Source: Shewanella inventionis (GTDB lineage Bacteria > Pseudomonadota > Gammaproteobacteria > Enterobacterales > Shewanellaceae). Taken from it: a stretch of 64,000 bases of DNA. Location: assembly GCF_014641855.1 (NCBI RefSeq), contig NZ_BMII01000030.1, positions 1-64,000 on the forward strand. The letters are read 5' to 3'. Made by a program: the position numbers and the translations under genes. Below are positions 28,394-37,958 of the stretch, one piece after another. The notes under the pieces were generated by a model. The model saw only the letters and a list, made by a program, of their open reading frames with translations. It was not told where the DNA came from and made no database searches. Numbering within the stretch: position 1 is the stretch's first letter; each line of letters opens with the position of its first letter.

Positions 28394-30394
28394 ATGTTTG
28401 ATTGCAGGAACCCACTGTTATTGCAACGCCTGAAACGAGCCACCCTTCATGCCATCATATTTCTGATGCTGCCACTTTCTCTATCTACCGGGGCGAATGA
28501 AGCTGAGATCCCAGACAACGTTACTCAACTCCGGCAACTGGCACAGCTCGCTGAATACATAGGCGTTGATTATGCCGAAGCGGTGAAAGACGGTCAGGTG
28601 ATTAATGACAATGAATATCAGGAGATGGTGGAGTTTTCACAACTGATTGTTAGCAAGAGCTCGCTGGCCGCCACTGCTGATGCAGAGTCACTCGCAGTGC
28701 AAGCAAAGGCCTTGCAGAGGGCCATCCATGATAAGAAAGGTGTTGATGAGATCCGTCAAATGAGTGCCAGCCTACGCGGCACATTGTTAGGATTGATGCC
28801 ACAATTATCCCTGCCGGAACGGATGTTACCTCAAGAAAAAATCCAGCCGGTATTTGAGACTAACTGCGGATCGTGCCACGGCGTATCCGGTCAGGGTGAC
28901 GGCGTGCTGGCAGCACAACTCGATCCCGCGCCCACAGACTTTACCGATAAAGAGCGGGCATTAAATCGATCAATTTTGGGTTTATACGACGCCATTACCA
29001 ATGGCATCGACGACACCGCCATGCCCGCTTTTCAACAGCTATCGGAGCAAGAGCGTTGGTCACTGGCATTCTATGTCGGTGGACTCGCTTTTCATTCCAG
29101 CGAACCTGCTCACAATGATTTGAATATTACCAAACTGCAGCTGATTAATCACAACCCACTGCAACTGGCAGCAGCACGCCCTGATATAACCCTACAAGCT
29201 TTGGAGAGTTTACGCGCTAACCCCTCGGCATTATTCAAGGCATCCCAAGATCCCTTGGCAATCACATGGAATCGACTTCAAGCCGCCCAAAAAGCGCATC
29301 AGAAGGGAGATTTTTCAACCGCAAGTGAACTCGCCGTCAGTGCTTATCTGGACGGTTTTGAACTGATTGAAAACAGCCTCGATGCGCATGACAAAGCACT
29401 GCGCCAATCCATCGAGTCCAACATGATGGCACTACGACAATTGACCAGCCGCCCCGACGTAAACGGAGAATTGGGTGCGCTAATGGCGGAGACGCGGCAT
29501 TTGTTGGATGACGCACAACGTTTGTTATCAGAGTCCACCTTGTCCGAAGGAACTTTATTCACTGCTAGTCTGGTCATATTGTTGCGCGAAGGCCTGGAGG
29601 CATTGCTGGTTATCATTGCCTTAACGACGGTTTTGATAAGAACCGGGCGTCGGGATGCGCTTAAATATGTCCACATAGGCTGGATTGCGGCATTACTTGC
29701 CGGTGGTGCCACCTGGATCGCCGCTCAATCGTTGATCACGATCAGTGGTGCCAATCGTGAAATCATGGAGGGAATTGCCGCTTTATTGGCCGCGTTGGTA
29801 CTGCTCTATGTTGGGATCTGGATGCATAGCAAAACCCAGGCTGCACAATGGCAAGCCTACATTCAGCAACATGTCGATACCCAACTTAAGTCTGGCACCT
29901 TGTGGGGGCTGGTGGCGTTGGCATTTGTGGCGGTTTACCGGGAGGTGTTTGAAACCGTATTATTTTATCAATCGCTGTTAACGCAGGCGGTATCAACCCA
30001 ATATTCTTCTGTTGGTGGTGGCTTTGCGCTCGGTTTGTTGCTGTTAGCCATATTGGCGTGGGTGTTGATTCGCTTTTCCGTCAAGCTGCCGATCGCCAAA
30101 TTCTTTTCAGCCACCACCTACTTGCTGCTAGCGCTGGCATTTGTCCTGATGGGCAAAGCTGTGTCGGCATTACAGGAGGCGGCCATCATCGGTATGACGC
30201 CATTACCTGTGAGTTTTGAGATTGACTGGATTGGCGTCAAATCCACCTGGCAAGGCGTGCTTGCGCAACTTTCGGTACTTCTGGTTTACCTGGTATTTTT
30301 AATACTGTCCAAATCAAAACGCGCAACATCACCGCCGATAACACAGGCGTCCGATTTCAAGCGCGTAAGTGTTACCGCTTCTGATGCTGATTAG
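28394..30394 (+). CDS. pbrT: FTR1-family permease with cytochrome c domain (PbrT-like)
   Basis: This 666-residue protein has a signal peptide, a periplasmic cytochrome c segment with haem motif CGSCHG (about 157), and a helical spacer. The C-terminal FTR1 permease carries REGLEALLVI (about 395) and YREVFETVLF (about 515), the metal-ligand motifs. In Cupriavidus metallidurans PbrT of this kind is a Pb(II) uptake protein; Fe is the ancestral substrate. It has its own PbrR-type promoter and ends convergent with pbrR (23-bp overlap). Confidence 0.88.
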   Translation: MFDCRNPLLLQRLKRATLHAIIFLMLPLSLSTGANEAEIPDNVTQLRQLAQLAEYIGVDYAEAVKDGQVINDNEYQEMVEFSQLIVSKSSLAATADAESLAVQAKALQRAIHDKKGVDEIRQMSASLRGTLLGLMPQLSLPERMLPQEKIQPVFETNCGSCHGVSGQGDGVLAAQLDPAPTDFTDKERALNRSILGLYDAITNGIDDTAMPAFQQLSEQERWSLAFYVGGLAFHSSEPAHNDLNITKLQLINHNPLQLAAARPDITLQALESLRANPSALFKASQDPLAITWNRLQAAQKAHQKGDFSTASELAVSAYLDGFELIENSLDAHDKALRQSIESNMMALRQLTSRPDVNGELGALMAETRHLLDDAQRLLSESTLSEGTLFTASLVILLREGLEALLVIIALTTVLIRTGRRDALKYVHIGWIAALLAGGATWIAAQSLITISGANREIMEGIAALLAALVLLYVGIWMHSKTQAAQWQAYIQQHVDTQLKSGTLWGLVALAFVAVYREVFETVLFYQSLLTQAVSTQYSSVGGGFALGLLLLAILAWVLIRFSVKLPIAKFFSATTYLLLALAFVLMGKAVSALQEAAIIGMTPLPVSFEIDWIGVKSTWQGVLAQLSVLLVYLVFLILSKSKRATSPPITQASDFKRVSVTASDAD

Positions 30395-30779
30395 TGGTTA
30401 ACGTTTGCAAGATGCCGCACTGTTCGATCGTCCTTTCACTGGAGCAGCTGCGGCGAAGTGATTTCAAATGCTCGCGCAGCTGAACCAGCTCCTGAATGCG
30501 CGTTTCCACTTGTTGAATGTGCGTATCCATCATGCGATTGACTTGATCACATTGCGCACCCGGTGAGCGTTTTAATGTGAGTAGCTGGCGGATCTCGGAC
30601 AAACTGAGATCCAGGTTACGGCAGTGCTTGATAAATAGCAGCTGTTCGACAGCAGCTTCATCGTAAAGTCGAAAATTGCCGTCACTACGCTGTGTCGTGC
30701 ACAGCAACTGTTCTTTTTCATAGTAACGGATAGTTTGCACCGAGCAATCCGTCTTTTTTGCCAGCTCGCCAATCTTCAT
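30372..30779 (-). CDS. pbrR: Cd/Pb-responsive MerR-family regulator (PbrR/CadR-like)
   Basis: This 135-residue protein has an HTH KIGELAKKTDCSVQTIRYYE and Cys at the positions of PbrR metal ligands: GAQCDQV (about 77) and SCSSERTIEQCGIL (about 112 and 121). It is divergent from the CDF gene across 77 bp holding one operator. An identical dyad serves the FTR1 gene. Pb(II) or Cd(II) is the likely effector; Zn(II) cannot be excluded from sequence alone. Confidence 0.9.
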   Translation of the reverse strand: MKIGELAKKTDCSVQTIRYYEKEQLLCTTQRSDGNFRLYDEAAVEQLLFIKHCRNLDLSLSEIRQLLTLKRSPGAQCDQVNRMMDTHIQQVETRIQELVQLREHLKSLRRSCSSERTIEQCGILQTLTTNQHQKR

Positions 30780-30796
30780 TTATTCAATCTCTGTGC

Positions 30797-30827
30797 TTGA
30801 CTCTATAGTAACTATAGAGTTTAAACT
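30797..30827 (+). promoter_or_regulatory. PbrR-type operator-promoter of the CDF gene
   Basis: TTGACT (30797-30802) and TAAACT (30822-30827) are separated by 19 bp around ACTCTATAG-TAA-CTATAGAGT. This is the same dyad arms as at 28321-28341 and lies between the divergent regulator and exporter genes. Confidence 0.88.
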
Positions 30828-30856
30828 GCCCACCTTGGATAGAACAAGGGTTTTTT

Positions 30857-31756
30857 ATGACGACCACATGCGGTGGCAATTGCCAAAATAACGCGACGGA
30901 GAACACTCCCCAAATTGCCGAAGTACACGACGCTTCTCATGGCGGCTTTGTTAGTGAGTATCATGTCCCCAAGATGGACTGTCCTTCAGAGGAAGGCATG
31001 ATCCGTATGGCGTTGGACAGTGTGCATCCTAAAGTCACATTGGAATTCGATACCCCCAAGCGCAAGGTGAGTGTCTACCATGGTGATAACGCTGACCTTA
31101 TTAAAAAAAGAATGCAATCAGTCGGTCTGGGCGCGAGACTTGTCAGTACAATGCCCGTCGCCAGCGAGTCCATCGCCCGTGCGCAGGCGTCTGCAAAACA
31201 GGAGGCAGAAAGAGAAGCTGGCATTCTCAAGTGGCTACTGGCAATCAATGGCATCATGTTTGTCATTGAAATCACTGTCGGCTGGTGGGCGCAATCCACT
31301 GGTTTGATTGCGGACTCCCTGGATATGTTCGCTGATGCCGCCGTCTACGGCGTGGCGCTGTATGCCGTAGGGCACAGTGTGCGGATGAAGTTGCGTGCAG
31401 CCCATTTTTCCGGTTGGCTTCAGATCATTCTCGCCTTGGGCGCTTTGGGCGAGGTGGTAAGGCGATTGGTATTGGGTAGTGAACCGGTTTCCACTTTGAT
31501 GATGAGCTTCGGGCTTGTTGCCCTGGCGGCCAATGTGACCTGTCTGCTGTTGATTGCCAAAAGCCGGGATAGCGGCGCCCATATGAAAGCCAGCTGGATT
31601 TTCTCCGCCAATGACGTGATTGCCAATCTAGGGGTGATCCTTGCCGGTGGATTGGTGGCCTGGACGGGCTCACGTTATCCAGACTTGGTGATTGGCCTTA
31701 TCATCGGTTTGATTGTGTTGAATGGCGCGCGCCGCATCTTGCAACTTAAGTCCTGA
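30857..31756 (+). CDS. Cation diffusion facilitator with N-terminal HMA-like domain
   Basis: This 299-residue protein has a Cys-rich tip (TCGGNC) and a ferredoxin-like metal domain with KMDCPSEE (about 47). Six membrane segments with CDF metal sites follow in SLDMFADAAV and FSANDVIANLGVI. The usual C-terminal cytoplasmic domain is absent; the protein ends just after the last helix. It should export a divalent soft metal (Pb, Cd, Zn). It is expressed from the PbrR operator and is the only exporter in this regulon; no pbrA ATPase is present. Confidence 0.88.
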   Translation: MTTTCGGNCQNNATENTPQIAEVHDASHGGFVSEYHVPKMDCPSEEGMIRMALDSVHPKVTLEFDTPKRKVSVYHGDNADLIKKRMQSVGLGARLVSTMPVASESIARAQASAKQEAEREAGILKWLLAINGIMFVIEITVGWWAQSTGLIADSLDMFADAAVYGVALYAVGHSVRMKLRAAHFSGWLQIILALGALGEVVRRLVLGSEPVSTLMMSFGLVALAANVTCLLLIAKSRDSGAHMKASWIFSANDVIANLGVILAGGLVAWTGSRYPDLVIGLIIGLIVLNGARRILQLKS

Positions 31757-31771
31757 GACACCGGGCACAAT

Positions 31772-31951
31772 ATGAACAACAAGCAATCGTCTTATGATAC
31801 ACCGCCAATAAAGATCCTCGACCTGGCTCGCTTTGACAGGCGGATAACAGGTAAACGAAAGGCGCCGGGACAATCGTTGATTGACTCCGCAATCAAAGGT
31901 GGTATGCTTCGCAGGCTATTCCATTTCATTGGGGTTATATTCGGTTTATGA
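31772..31951 (+). CDS. Possible 59-residue small protein
   Basis: This short open frame begins 16 bp after the CDF stop and ends with TGA overlapping the ATG of the next gene (ATGA at 31948). The product is basic and has a hydrophobic C-terminal stretch LFHFIGVIFGL; a TPPI motif lies near residue 10. The RBS is weak. It would link the CDF and czc transcripts by translation. A candidate promoter (TTGACT 31881, TATGCT 31903, 16-bp gap) lies inside it, so it may be only leader sequence. Confidence 0.35.
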   Translation: MNNKQSSYDTPPIKILDLARFDRRITGKRKAPGQSLIDSAIKGGMLRRLFHFIGVIFGL

Positions 31952-32295
31952 GTCGAAAAGCACTGTCTTATCTGCTGTTAGTCTTGATTGCACTGCAATC
32001 AGTGACAGCTATGGCTGACGTTCATCCCCTTGATTATTCGGATACAGCCCCTTATTCCTCCGATGGCTCATCATCGGCAATGCTGGATAGCTCGACCGTT
32101 ATTGATCCTGCAGATCAAAATACCGCGCCTGACGATCTGTTTCATTGCCATCACCATGGCTGCCATTGCCATGTCTATTTATCCGGTAACCTGACTCACT
32201 CAAACTTTTTGCATAAACATTCGTTGCATAACAACTATCAAGCCCTCATTCCCGAGGCCCCATCCTCGTCGCTGTACCGCCCTCCAATCGCCTGA
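31948..32295 (+). CDS. Small exported His/Cys-rich protein heading the czc operon
   Basis: This 115-residue protein has a signal peptide (to about TAMAD), a Ser/Asp-rich linker, the metal-ligand cluster HCHHHGCHCH (about 72-81), and ends SSSLYRPPIA. The position just before czcC recalls CzcI-type leaders. The same C-terminal ending occurs in three other small exported proteins of this window. Likely a periplasmic metal sensor, chaperone or leader peptide; its function is not known. czcC starts 84 bp later. Confidence 0.75.
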   Translation: MSRKALSYLLLVLIALQSVTAMADVHPLDYSDTAPYSSDGSSSAMLDSSTVIDPADQNTAPDDLFHCHHHGCHCHVYLSGNLTHSNFLHKHSLHNNYQALIPEAPSSSLYRPPIA

Positions 32296-32378
32296 TTTTA
32301 CCGATTAAGTTTTTTCTGTGTTGCCGTTATCGCTGCAACGCGCGGTTTGAATTATCTTAAATAAGTAGGATCTACCAT

Positions 32379-33719
32379 ATGCTATCAATACGTACTGCGC
32401 CGGGTTCTGGCGCTTTGGGGCGGAGGAATATCAAAAGCCGATGTATTCTGTTCAGTTTATTATTTTTCATTTCTTCGTCGGGGCTTAGCGCCGAGCCTGG
32501 GGACTCAACGATCACGCTGACCAATGCGGTGCAGCGCGCCTTGTCACAAAACCCGTCTTTAAAAGTTTTTCCCTACCGCTACGCAGCCCTTCAAGGGCAG
32601 GCCGAAACAGCCGGGTTAAGGCCGGCGTATGAGCTGGGATTTGACGCTGAAAATGTCGGGGGCACTGGGGACTTCAGCGGCGCAGGTGGTGCTGAACTCA
32701 CCATTGCGCTGTCTTCGGTCATCGAAATGGGGGATAAGCGCGCGGCACGGCAAGGCGTAATCTCCCACAGTCGGTCGGTGCTCAATGCCAGCCGACAGGT
32801 GGAATCCTTGGCCTTATTGGGCGAAGTCACCCGCCGTTACGTCGATGTGCTAGCGGCACAGGAGCAGGTCACCCTGGCTGGCGAGGCCGCCCAGTTGGCG
32901 AGCGAGAGCTTACGCATTGTGAAAAAGCGGGCTACGGCGGGAGCGACACCCGAGGCGGAAGTCAAACGGGCACAGGCCGCTGCCGAGCAAGCGAAGCTCG
33001 CTTTGCTTTCGGAGCAGCAACGGCTTGCTTATTTGAAAGTGTCGTTGTCTGCCCTGTGGGGGGTAACCTCACCGGACTTTGACAAAGTGGAAGGTGATCT
33101 ATTCCAGTTTGGCGAGGACGTGGCATTCGACCTGTTGTACGCCAAAGTTGAAAAAAATCCTGCGATAGAAGTATTCGCAGCAGAGTCCCGCCTCAAAGAA
33201 GCAGAAATACGCCTTGCTCAAACCCAATCCAGTGCCGATATCAGTTGGTCGGTGGGGGTTCGTCGCTTGCAGGAAACCGATGACACCGCGTTGGTAGCGG
33301 GTTTCAGCATGCCGTTGTTTTCCGGCAAGCGAAATGTCGGCGCCGTTTCGACCGCGTTGGCCGAAAAAAATCAGGTGTTGGCAGAGCGCGATGTAATGCT
33401 GCTGGATCTACACACGCAACTGTTCCGGGCTTTTCACAACCGCAAACAAGCCATTGTCGCGGTAGAGGCACTGCGCACCGCCATCATTCCCGCCCTTGAG
33501 CAGGCCCTGGTAGAAACTCAGGCGGCCTATCAACGCGGTCGCTACGGGTATCTCGACTATGTCAGCGCGCGGCAGGAATTATTGAGCGCCAGGCGCACCC
33601 AGATCGAAGCGGCCGCAGCCGCCTTAACCTATGGTGCAGAAATTGAGCAGCTAACAGCAGAGCCCTTGGCCTTGACACAGTATGGCGAAGACAACACATT
33701 TTCAGGAACCCCACAATGA
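32379..33719 (+). CDS. czcC: Outer-membrane factor of czc efflux pump
   Basis: This 446-residue TolC-like protein has an N-terminal signal and two OEP repeats with long heptad helices (for example LTLTNAVQRALSQNP-like start, ATAGATPEAEVKRAQAAAEQ). It forms the outer-membrane channel of a tripartite heavy-metal pump with CzcB and CzcA. AGGATC precedes the ATG. Its end overlaps czcB by 4 bp (ATGA). Confidence 0.9.
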   Translation: MLSIRTAPGSGALGRRNIKSRCILFSLLFFISSSGLSAEPGDSTITLTNAVQRALSQNPSLKVFPYRYAALQGQAETAGLRPAYELGFDAENVGGTGDFSGAGGAELTIALSSVIEMGDKRAARQGVISHSRSVLNASRQVESLALLGEVTRRYVDVLAAQEQVTLAGEAAQLASESLRIVKKRATAGATPEAEVKRAQAAAEQAKLALLSEQQRLAYLKVSLSALWGVTSPDFDKVEGDLFQFGEDVAFDLLYAKVEKNPAIEVFAAESRLKEAEIRLAQTQSSADISWSVGVRRLQETDDTALVAGFSMPLFSGKRNVGAVSTALAEKNQVLAERDVMLLDLHTQLFRAFHNRKQAIVAVEALRTAIIPALEQALVETQAAYQRGRYGYLDYVSARQELLSARRTQIEAAAAALTYGAEIEQLTAEPLALTQYGEDNTFSGTPQ

Positions 33720-34657
33720 AATCAAATACCCAGTTAAAAAAATCATTTATCCGTCTAATTACGTGTTGCTTTGCGATCACCCTGTTGTCTGGACAAACTT
33801 TCGCCGAGACGGGTCACGGAGAAGAGGAAGAGCACGGTGAAGAAGGCCACGTCGAGCTGACCCAGGAGCAGATAAAACATGCCGGCATTACGCTGGCAAC
33901 CGTTACCTCGGGCACCATCCGCGATGTTTTGCCAGTATATGGCGTCGTCGCCACCAACGCAGAGCGTGTACAGTCGGTAACGGCACGCTTCGACGGCGTT
34001 ATTCGGGAAGTTAAAAAAAGTGTTGGTGATCCGGTTCGCAAAGGCGAACCCCTGGTGACTGTGGAAGCGAATGAAAGTCTGAAAACCTATTCGATAGTAT
34101 CCGCACTCAATGGTGCCGTTACCCAGCGTAATGCAAACGCTGGCGAGCACACTACGGATATCCCGTTGTTGGTAGTACAGGATTTCTCAACGGTTTGGGT
34201 AGAGCTGTCGATTTTTCCCAAGGATGTTGCCCAGGTTGAATTAGGCCAGCGGGTTCGCATTCTCAGTCTCGATTCGACCCAAATCGCAGAGGGAAAAATC
34301 ATCTATATTGCGCCGCTTGGCCAAGCTGGTAATCAGGCCATTATGGCGCGCGCTTTGATCGACAACCCGAATGGCATTTGGAAACCCGGTCTCTTTGTCA
34401 ACGCGCAAATCACCCGCGCAGAAATAGCCGCTCCAATGGTGATCCGCAACGAAGCCTTGCAAATCGTCGAGGATAACCCTGTCGTTTTTGTTCGGGGTGA
34501 GGAAGGTTTTGAACCACGTACAGTGACTTTGGGGCGAACCGACGGTGAGCTAAGCGAAGTGGTGGCAGGTCTGTCCGCAGATGAAGTGTATGTCAGCAAA
34601 AACAGCTTTACTCTGAAATCGGAGCTGGGCAAGGAGGATGCTGAACATGGACACTAA
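33716..34657 (+). CDS. czcB: Membrane fusion protein of czc efflux pump
   Basis: This 313-residue periplasmic adaptor has a signal peptide and a His/Glu-rich metal-binding stretch (HGEEEEHGEEGH, about 35-46). Lipoyl and beta-barrel domains follow (VGDPVRKGEPLVTVEA). It bridges CzcC and CzcA. It is shorter than C. metallidurans CzcB (about 520), lacking the C-terminal extension. Translationally coupled to czcC. Confidence 0.9.
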   Translation: MKSNTQLKKSFIRLITCCFAITLLSGQTFAETGHGEEEEHGEEGHVELTQEQIKHAGITLATVTSGTIRDVLPVYGVVATNAERVQSVTARFDGVIREVKKSVGDPVRKGEPLVTVEANESLKTYSIVSALNGAVTQRNANAGEHTTDIPLLVVQDFSTVWVELSIFPKDVAQVELGQRVRILSLDSTQIAEGKIIYIAPLGQAGNQAIMARALIDNPNGIWKPGLFVNAQITRAEIAAPMVIRNEALQIVEDNPVVFVRGEEGFEPRTVTLGRTDGELSEVVAGLSADEVYVSKNSFTLKSELGKEDAEHGH

Positions 34658-34740
34658 AACAGTATTCTTGGCACCATTTACGACGTCGAACCACCTACAC
34701 GGCTTTAACCGGTCATATGAACCCACAATAGGAGTTCACC

Positions 34741-37700
34741 ATGATCGATAAACTCATTCAATTTTCCATCGCGCGCCGCTGGCTGGTGATGTTTCTGGTG
34801 CTGGTAATTGGGGCCCTGGGTGTCTGGAACTATCAGCAGCTGCCCATTGACGCGGTACCCGATATCACCAATGTCCAGGTGCAAATCAATACGGAAGCCC
34901 CAGGTTATTCACCACTGGAAGTGGAGCAACGCATTACCTACCTGGTAGAACTGGCCATCACTGGGTTGCCCTATGTGGAGAGCACCCGTTCGCTGTCACG
35001 CTACGCCCTGTCTCAGGTGACCGTGGTGTTTGAAAAAGGCACGGACATCTATTTCGCCCGCAACCTGATCAACGAACGATTACAGCAGGCGAAAAGCGAG
35101 ATGCCTTCGGGGATCGAACCGGTTATGGGACCCGTTGCCACAGGTCTCGGTGAAATCTTTCACTATGCGGTGCATGCAAAACCGGGCGCCTTGCAAGAAA
35201 ACGGTGAGCCCTATGATGCAACGGCCTTACGCACCTTGCAGGATTGGGTGATCCGTCCCCAGTTGCGTCTGGTTCCAGGTGTTACCGAAGTCAATACCAT
35301 TGGCGGCTTTGAAAAGCAGTTCCACATCACCCCTGAGCCTGCAAAGCTGCTGGCCTACCAGCTCAGCTTCGACGATCTGGTGGCGGCATTGGAGAAAAAC
35401 AACGCCAACATCGGTGCCGGATATATTGAAAAAAATGGCGAGCAATATTTGATCCGCGCACCCGGACAGGTAGCTGACATCCCGGCGATCGAAAAAATCA
35501 TCGTCGCCCGTCGTGACGGCTTACCTATTACCGTGGCTGACGTGGCCGAGGTGGGATTCGGCAAGGAATTGCGCACCGGTGCTGCGACGCTCGATGGTGA
35601 GGAGACAGTATTGGGTACCGCCGTCATGCTGTTGGGCGGTAATAGCCGGACGGTTTCCCAGGCGGTGTCGGCCAAGTTGCTGGAGATCAATAAAACGCTG
35701 CCTGAAGGCGTGATTGCTGAGCCGGTTTATAACCGTACGGTACTGGTCGATAAAACCATTGCCACGGTACAGGCCAACCTGGCGGAAGGCGCGATATTGG
35801 TTGTTGTCGTGCTCCTGGTCATGCTGGGCAACGTGCGGGCGGCCTTGCTCACCGCAATGGTGATCCCTTTGTCAATGTTGATGTTGATGACAGGCATGGT
35901 GCAAACCAAGGTCAGTGCCAATCTGATGAGTTTGGGCGCACTCGATTTTGGCTTGATTGTGGATGGCGCGGTGATCATTGTCGAAAACTGCATTTTGCGC
36001 CTGGCCGGACGTCAGCACCACCTTGGGCGCACCTTAAAGCTGGACGAACGTTTTCAAACGGTGTTTGCGGCCACCCGCGAGGTATTTACACCGAGTTTGA
36101 TCAGCGTATTGGTAGTGATTCTGGTGAACTTACCCATCCTGGCGCTGACCGGCGTGGAAGGCAAAATGTTTACGCCCATGGCCATGGCGGTAATCATGGC
36201 CTTGCTGTCTGCGCTGGTGCTGTCACTTACCTTTGTGCCTGCCGCCGTGGCGCTGTTTATGACGGGGCATATTGAGGAGAAGGACAATTTCATTGTTCGC
36301 CATTCCAAACGGTTTTACGCCCCGGTTTTGGCGTGGGCACTCAAATTTCGCGTACTCGTATTGTCTGCGGCCCTGATCTTTGTGGTTTTGGTCGGCGCAC
36401 TGGCAACGCGGATGGGTACGGAATTTATCCCGAATCTGGATGAGGGCGATATTGCCATCCAGGCGCTGCGAATACCGGGTACCAGTCTCACTCAATCTTT
36501 GGATATGCAGTTTCAATTGGAAAAAGCGGTGCTGGAAATCCCTGAAGTCAAAACCTACTTCTCGCGCGTCGGCACGGCTGAAGTCGCCAGTGACCCCATG
36601 GGGCCGAACATTTCCGATGGTTATGTCATGCTCAAGGATCACAGTGAATGGCCTGACCCTGACAAAACCAAAGCGCAGTTGCTGGAGGAAATCGGTGAGA
36701 AGTTATCATTATTGCCGGGTAATGCCTTCGAGATCAGTCAGCCGATCCAGCTGCGTTTTAACGAGTTAATATCGGGTGTGCGTTCCGATCTCGGGATCAA
36801 GGTGTTTGGCGACGATTTGACGCAACTGCTGAAATCGGGCGGCGAAATCGCGGCGGTATTGAACGGTATCAAGGGCGCCGAAGGGGTTAAGGTCGAGCAG
36901 GTGTCTGGGTTACCTATTCTGTCCATTAATGCCGACCGTTCAGCCATGTATCGCTATGGCTTGAATGTCGCCGATGTGCAGGACGTAGTCGCCGCCGCCA
37001 CGGGTGGTGAAGAGGCCGGCCTGATCTTTGAGGGCGATCAGCGTTTCTCGATAGTGGTGCGGGTAGCCGAGCGCGTCAGGGGTGACTTGCGCGCGTTGGA
37101 GCGTTTGCCGATACCGCTGCCAGACGGCGGCTACGTGCCGCTGCGGGAAGTGGCTAGTCTCACCCTGGCCCCTGGACCTAATCAGATCTCTCGCGAAAAC
37201 GGCAAGCGGCGACTGGTTGTCAGCGCGAACGTTCGCGGTCGTGATTTGGGTGGTTTTGTGGCTGAAGTTCAGGGCAAAGTTGCGCAGCAGGTGAAATTGC
37301 CGCCCGGCTATTGGCTGGAGTATGGAGGCACCTTTGAGCAACTGCAATCGGCCACGCAGCGGTTAAGCCTGCTTGTCCCCGTTACCCTAGTGATGATTTT
37401 TGCACTGTTGATGATGACCTTTGGCTCAGCAAAAGATGCGGCATTGGTCTTTAGTGGCGTACCGCTGGCGCTGACCGGTGGCGTTATCGCCTTGTGGTTA
37501 CGGGACATCCCCCTCTCGATTACCGCCGGTGTTGGGTTTATTACTTTATGCGGTGTATCGGTACTGACCGGGGTCATGATGGTGTCGGCCTTTCGAGATG
37601 AGCTCAATCGCGGTGAATCCGTCGAGCAGGCGATTCTGGGCGGCGCCATGTTGAGATTGCGGCCGATATTGATGGTCGCTCTGGTGGCCGCATTAGGTTT

Positions 37701-37881
37701 CCTGCCGATGGCACTCAATACCAGCACCGGGGCGGAAGTCCAGCGGCCACTGGCCACGGTGGTTATCGGCGGCATTATCTCATCCACGTTACTCACTCTA
37801 TTGGTACTTCCCGGCCTTTATCGACTGGCTTGGCGAAGGCCAAAAGCGATTGATAACAATGGCGAACCGATCGCTGAGTAA
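34741..37881 (+). CDS. czcA: HME-RND efflux transporter CzcA
   Basis: This 1046-residue RND inner-membrane pump has two large periplasmic loops. Motif DFGLIVDGAVIIVEN (about 400-414) carries the Asp/Asp/Glu proton-relay residues of the divalent-cation (Co, Zn, Cd) HME group rather than the Cu/Ag group. ATGGGTEFIPN-like GTEFIPNLDEGD lies near 560. GGAG precedes the ATG. Between it and the next gene is a 13-bp perfect stem. Confidence 0.95.
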   Translation: MIDKLIQFSIARRWLVMFLVLVIGALGVWNYQQLPIDAVPDITNVQVQINTEAPGYSPLEVEQRITYLVELAITGLPYVESTRSLSRYALSQVTVVFEKGTDIYFARNLINERLQQAKSEMPSGIEPVMGPVATGLGEIFHYAVHAKPGALQENGEPYDATALRTLQDWVIRPQLRLVPGVTEVNTIGGFEKQFHITPEPAKLLAYQLSFDDLVAALEKNNANIGAGYIEKNGEQYLIRAPGQVADIPAIEKIIVARRDGLPITVADVAEVGFGKELRTGAATLDGEETVLGTAVMLLGGNSRTVSQAVSAKLLEINKTLPEGVIAEPVYNRTVLVDKTIATVQANLAEGAILVVVVLLVMLGNVRAALLTAMVIPLSMLMLMTGMVQTKVSANLMSLGALDFGLIVDGAVIIVENCILRLAGRQHHLGRTLKLDERFQTVFAATREVFTPSLISVLVVILVNLPILALTGVEGKMFTPMAMAVIMALLSALVLSLTFVPAAVALFMTGHIEEKDNFIVRHSKRFYAPVLAWALKFRVLVLSAALIFVVLVGALATRMGTEFIPNLDEGDIAIQALRIPGTSLTQSLDMQFQLEKAVLEIPEVKTYFSRVGTAEVASDPMGPNISDGYVMLKDHSEWPDPDKTKAQLLEEIGEKLSLLPGNAFEISQPIQLRFNELISGVRSDLGIKVFGDDLTQLLKSGGEIAAVLNGIKGAEGVKVEQVSGLPILSINADRSAMYRYGLNVADVQDVVAAATGGEEAGLIFEGDQRFSIVVRVAERVRGDLRALERLPIPLPDGGYVPLREVASLTLAPGPNQISRENGKRRLVVSANVRGRDLGGFVAEVQGKVAQQVKLPPGYWLEYGGTFEQLQSATQRLSLLVPVTLVMIFALLMMTFGSAKDAALVFSGVPLALTGGVIALWLRDIPLSITAGVGFITLCGVSVLTGVMMVSAFRDELNRGESVEQAILGGAMLRLRPILMVALVAALGFLPMALNTSTGAEVQRPLATVVIGGIISSTLLTLLVLPGLYRLAWRRPKAIDNNGEPIAE

Positions 37882-37889
37882 TACCCGCT

Positions 37890-37921
37890 GGATCGCGGCA
37901 AGTATTCCCTTGCCGCGATCC
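37890..37921 (+). promoter_or_regulatory. Strong stem-loop between czcA and PII-like gene
   Basis: GGATCGCGGCAAG and CTTGCCGCGATCC form a 13-bp perfect stem with a 6-base loop but no T run follows. It is more likely an mRNA stabiliser or processing site than a full terminator, reducing or separating expression of the distal genes. Confidence 0.65.
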
Positions 37922-37958
37922 ATCTAACAGTAATAGCGAATTTTTTTGGAGTATTTAC

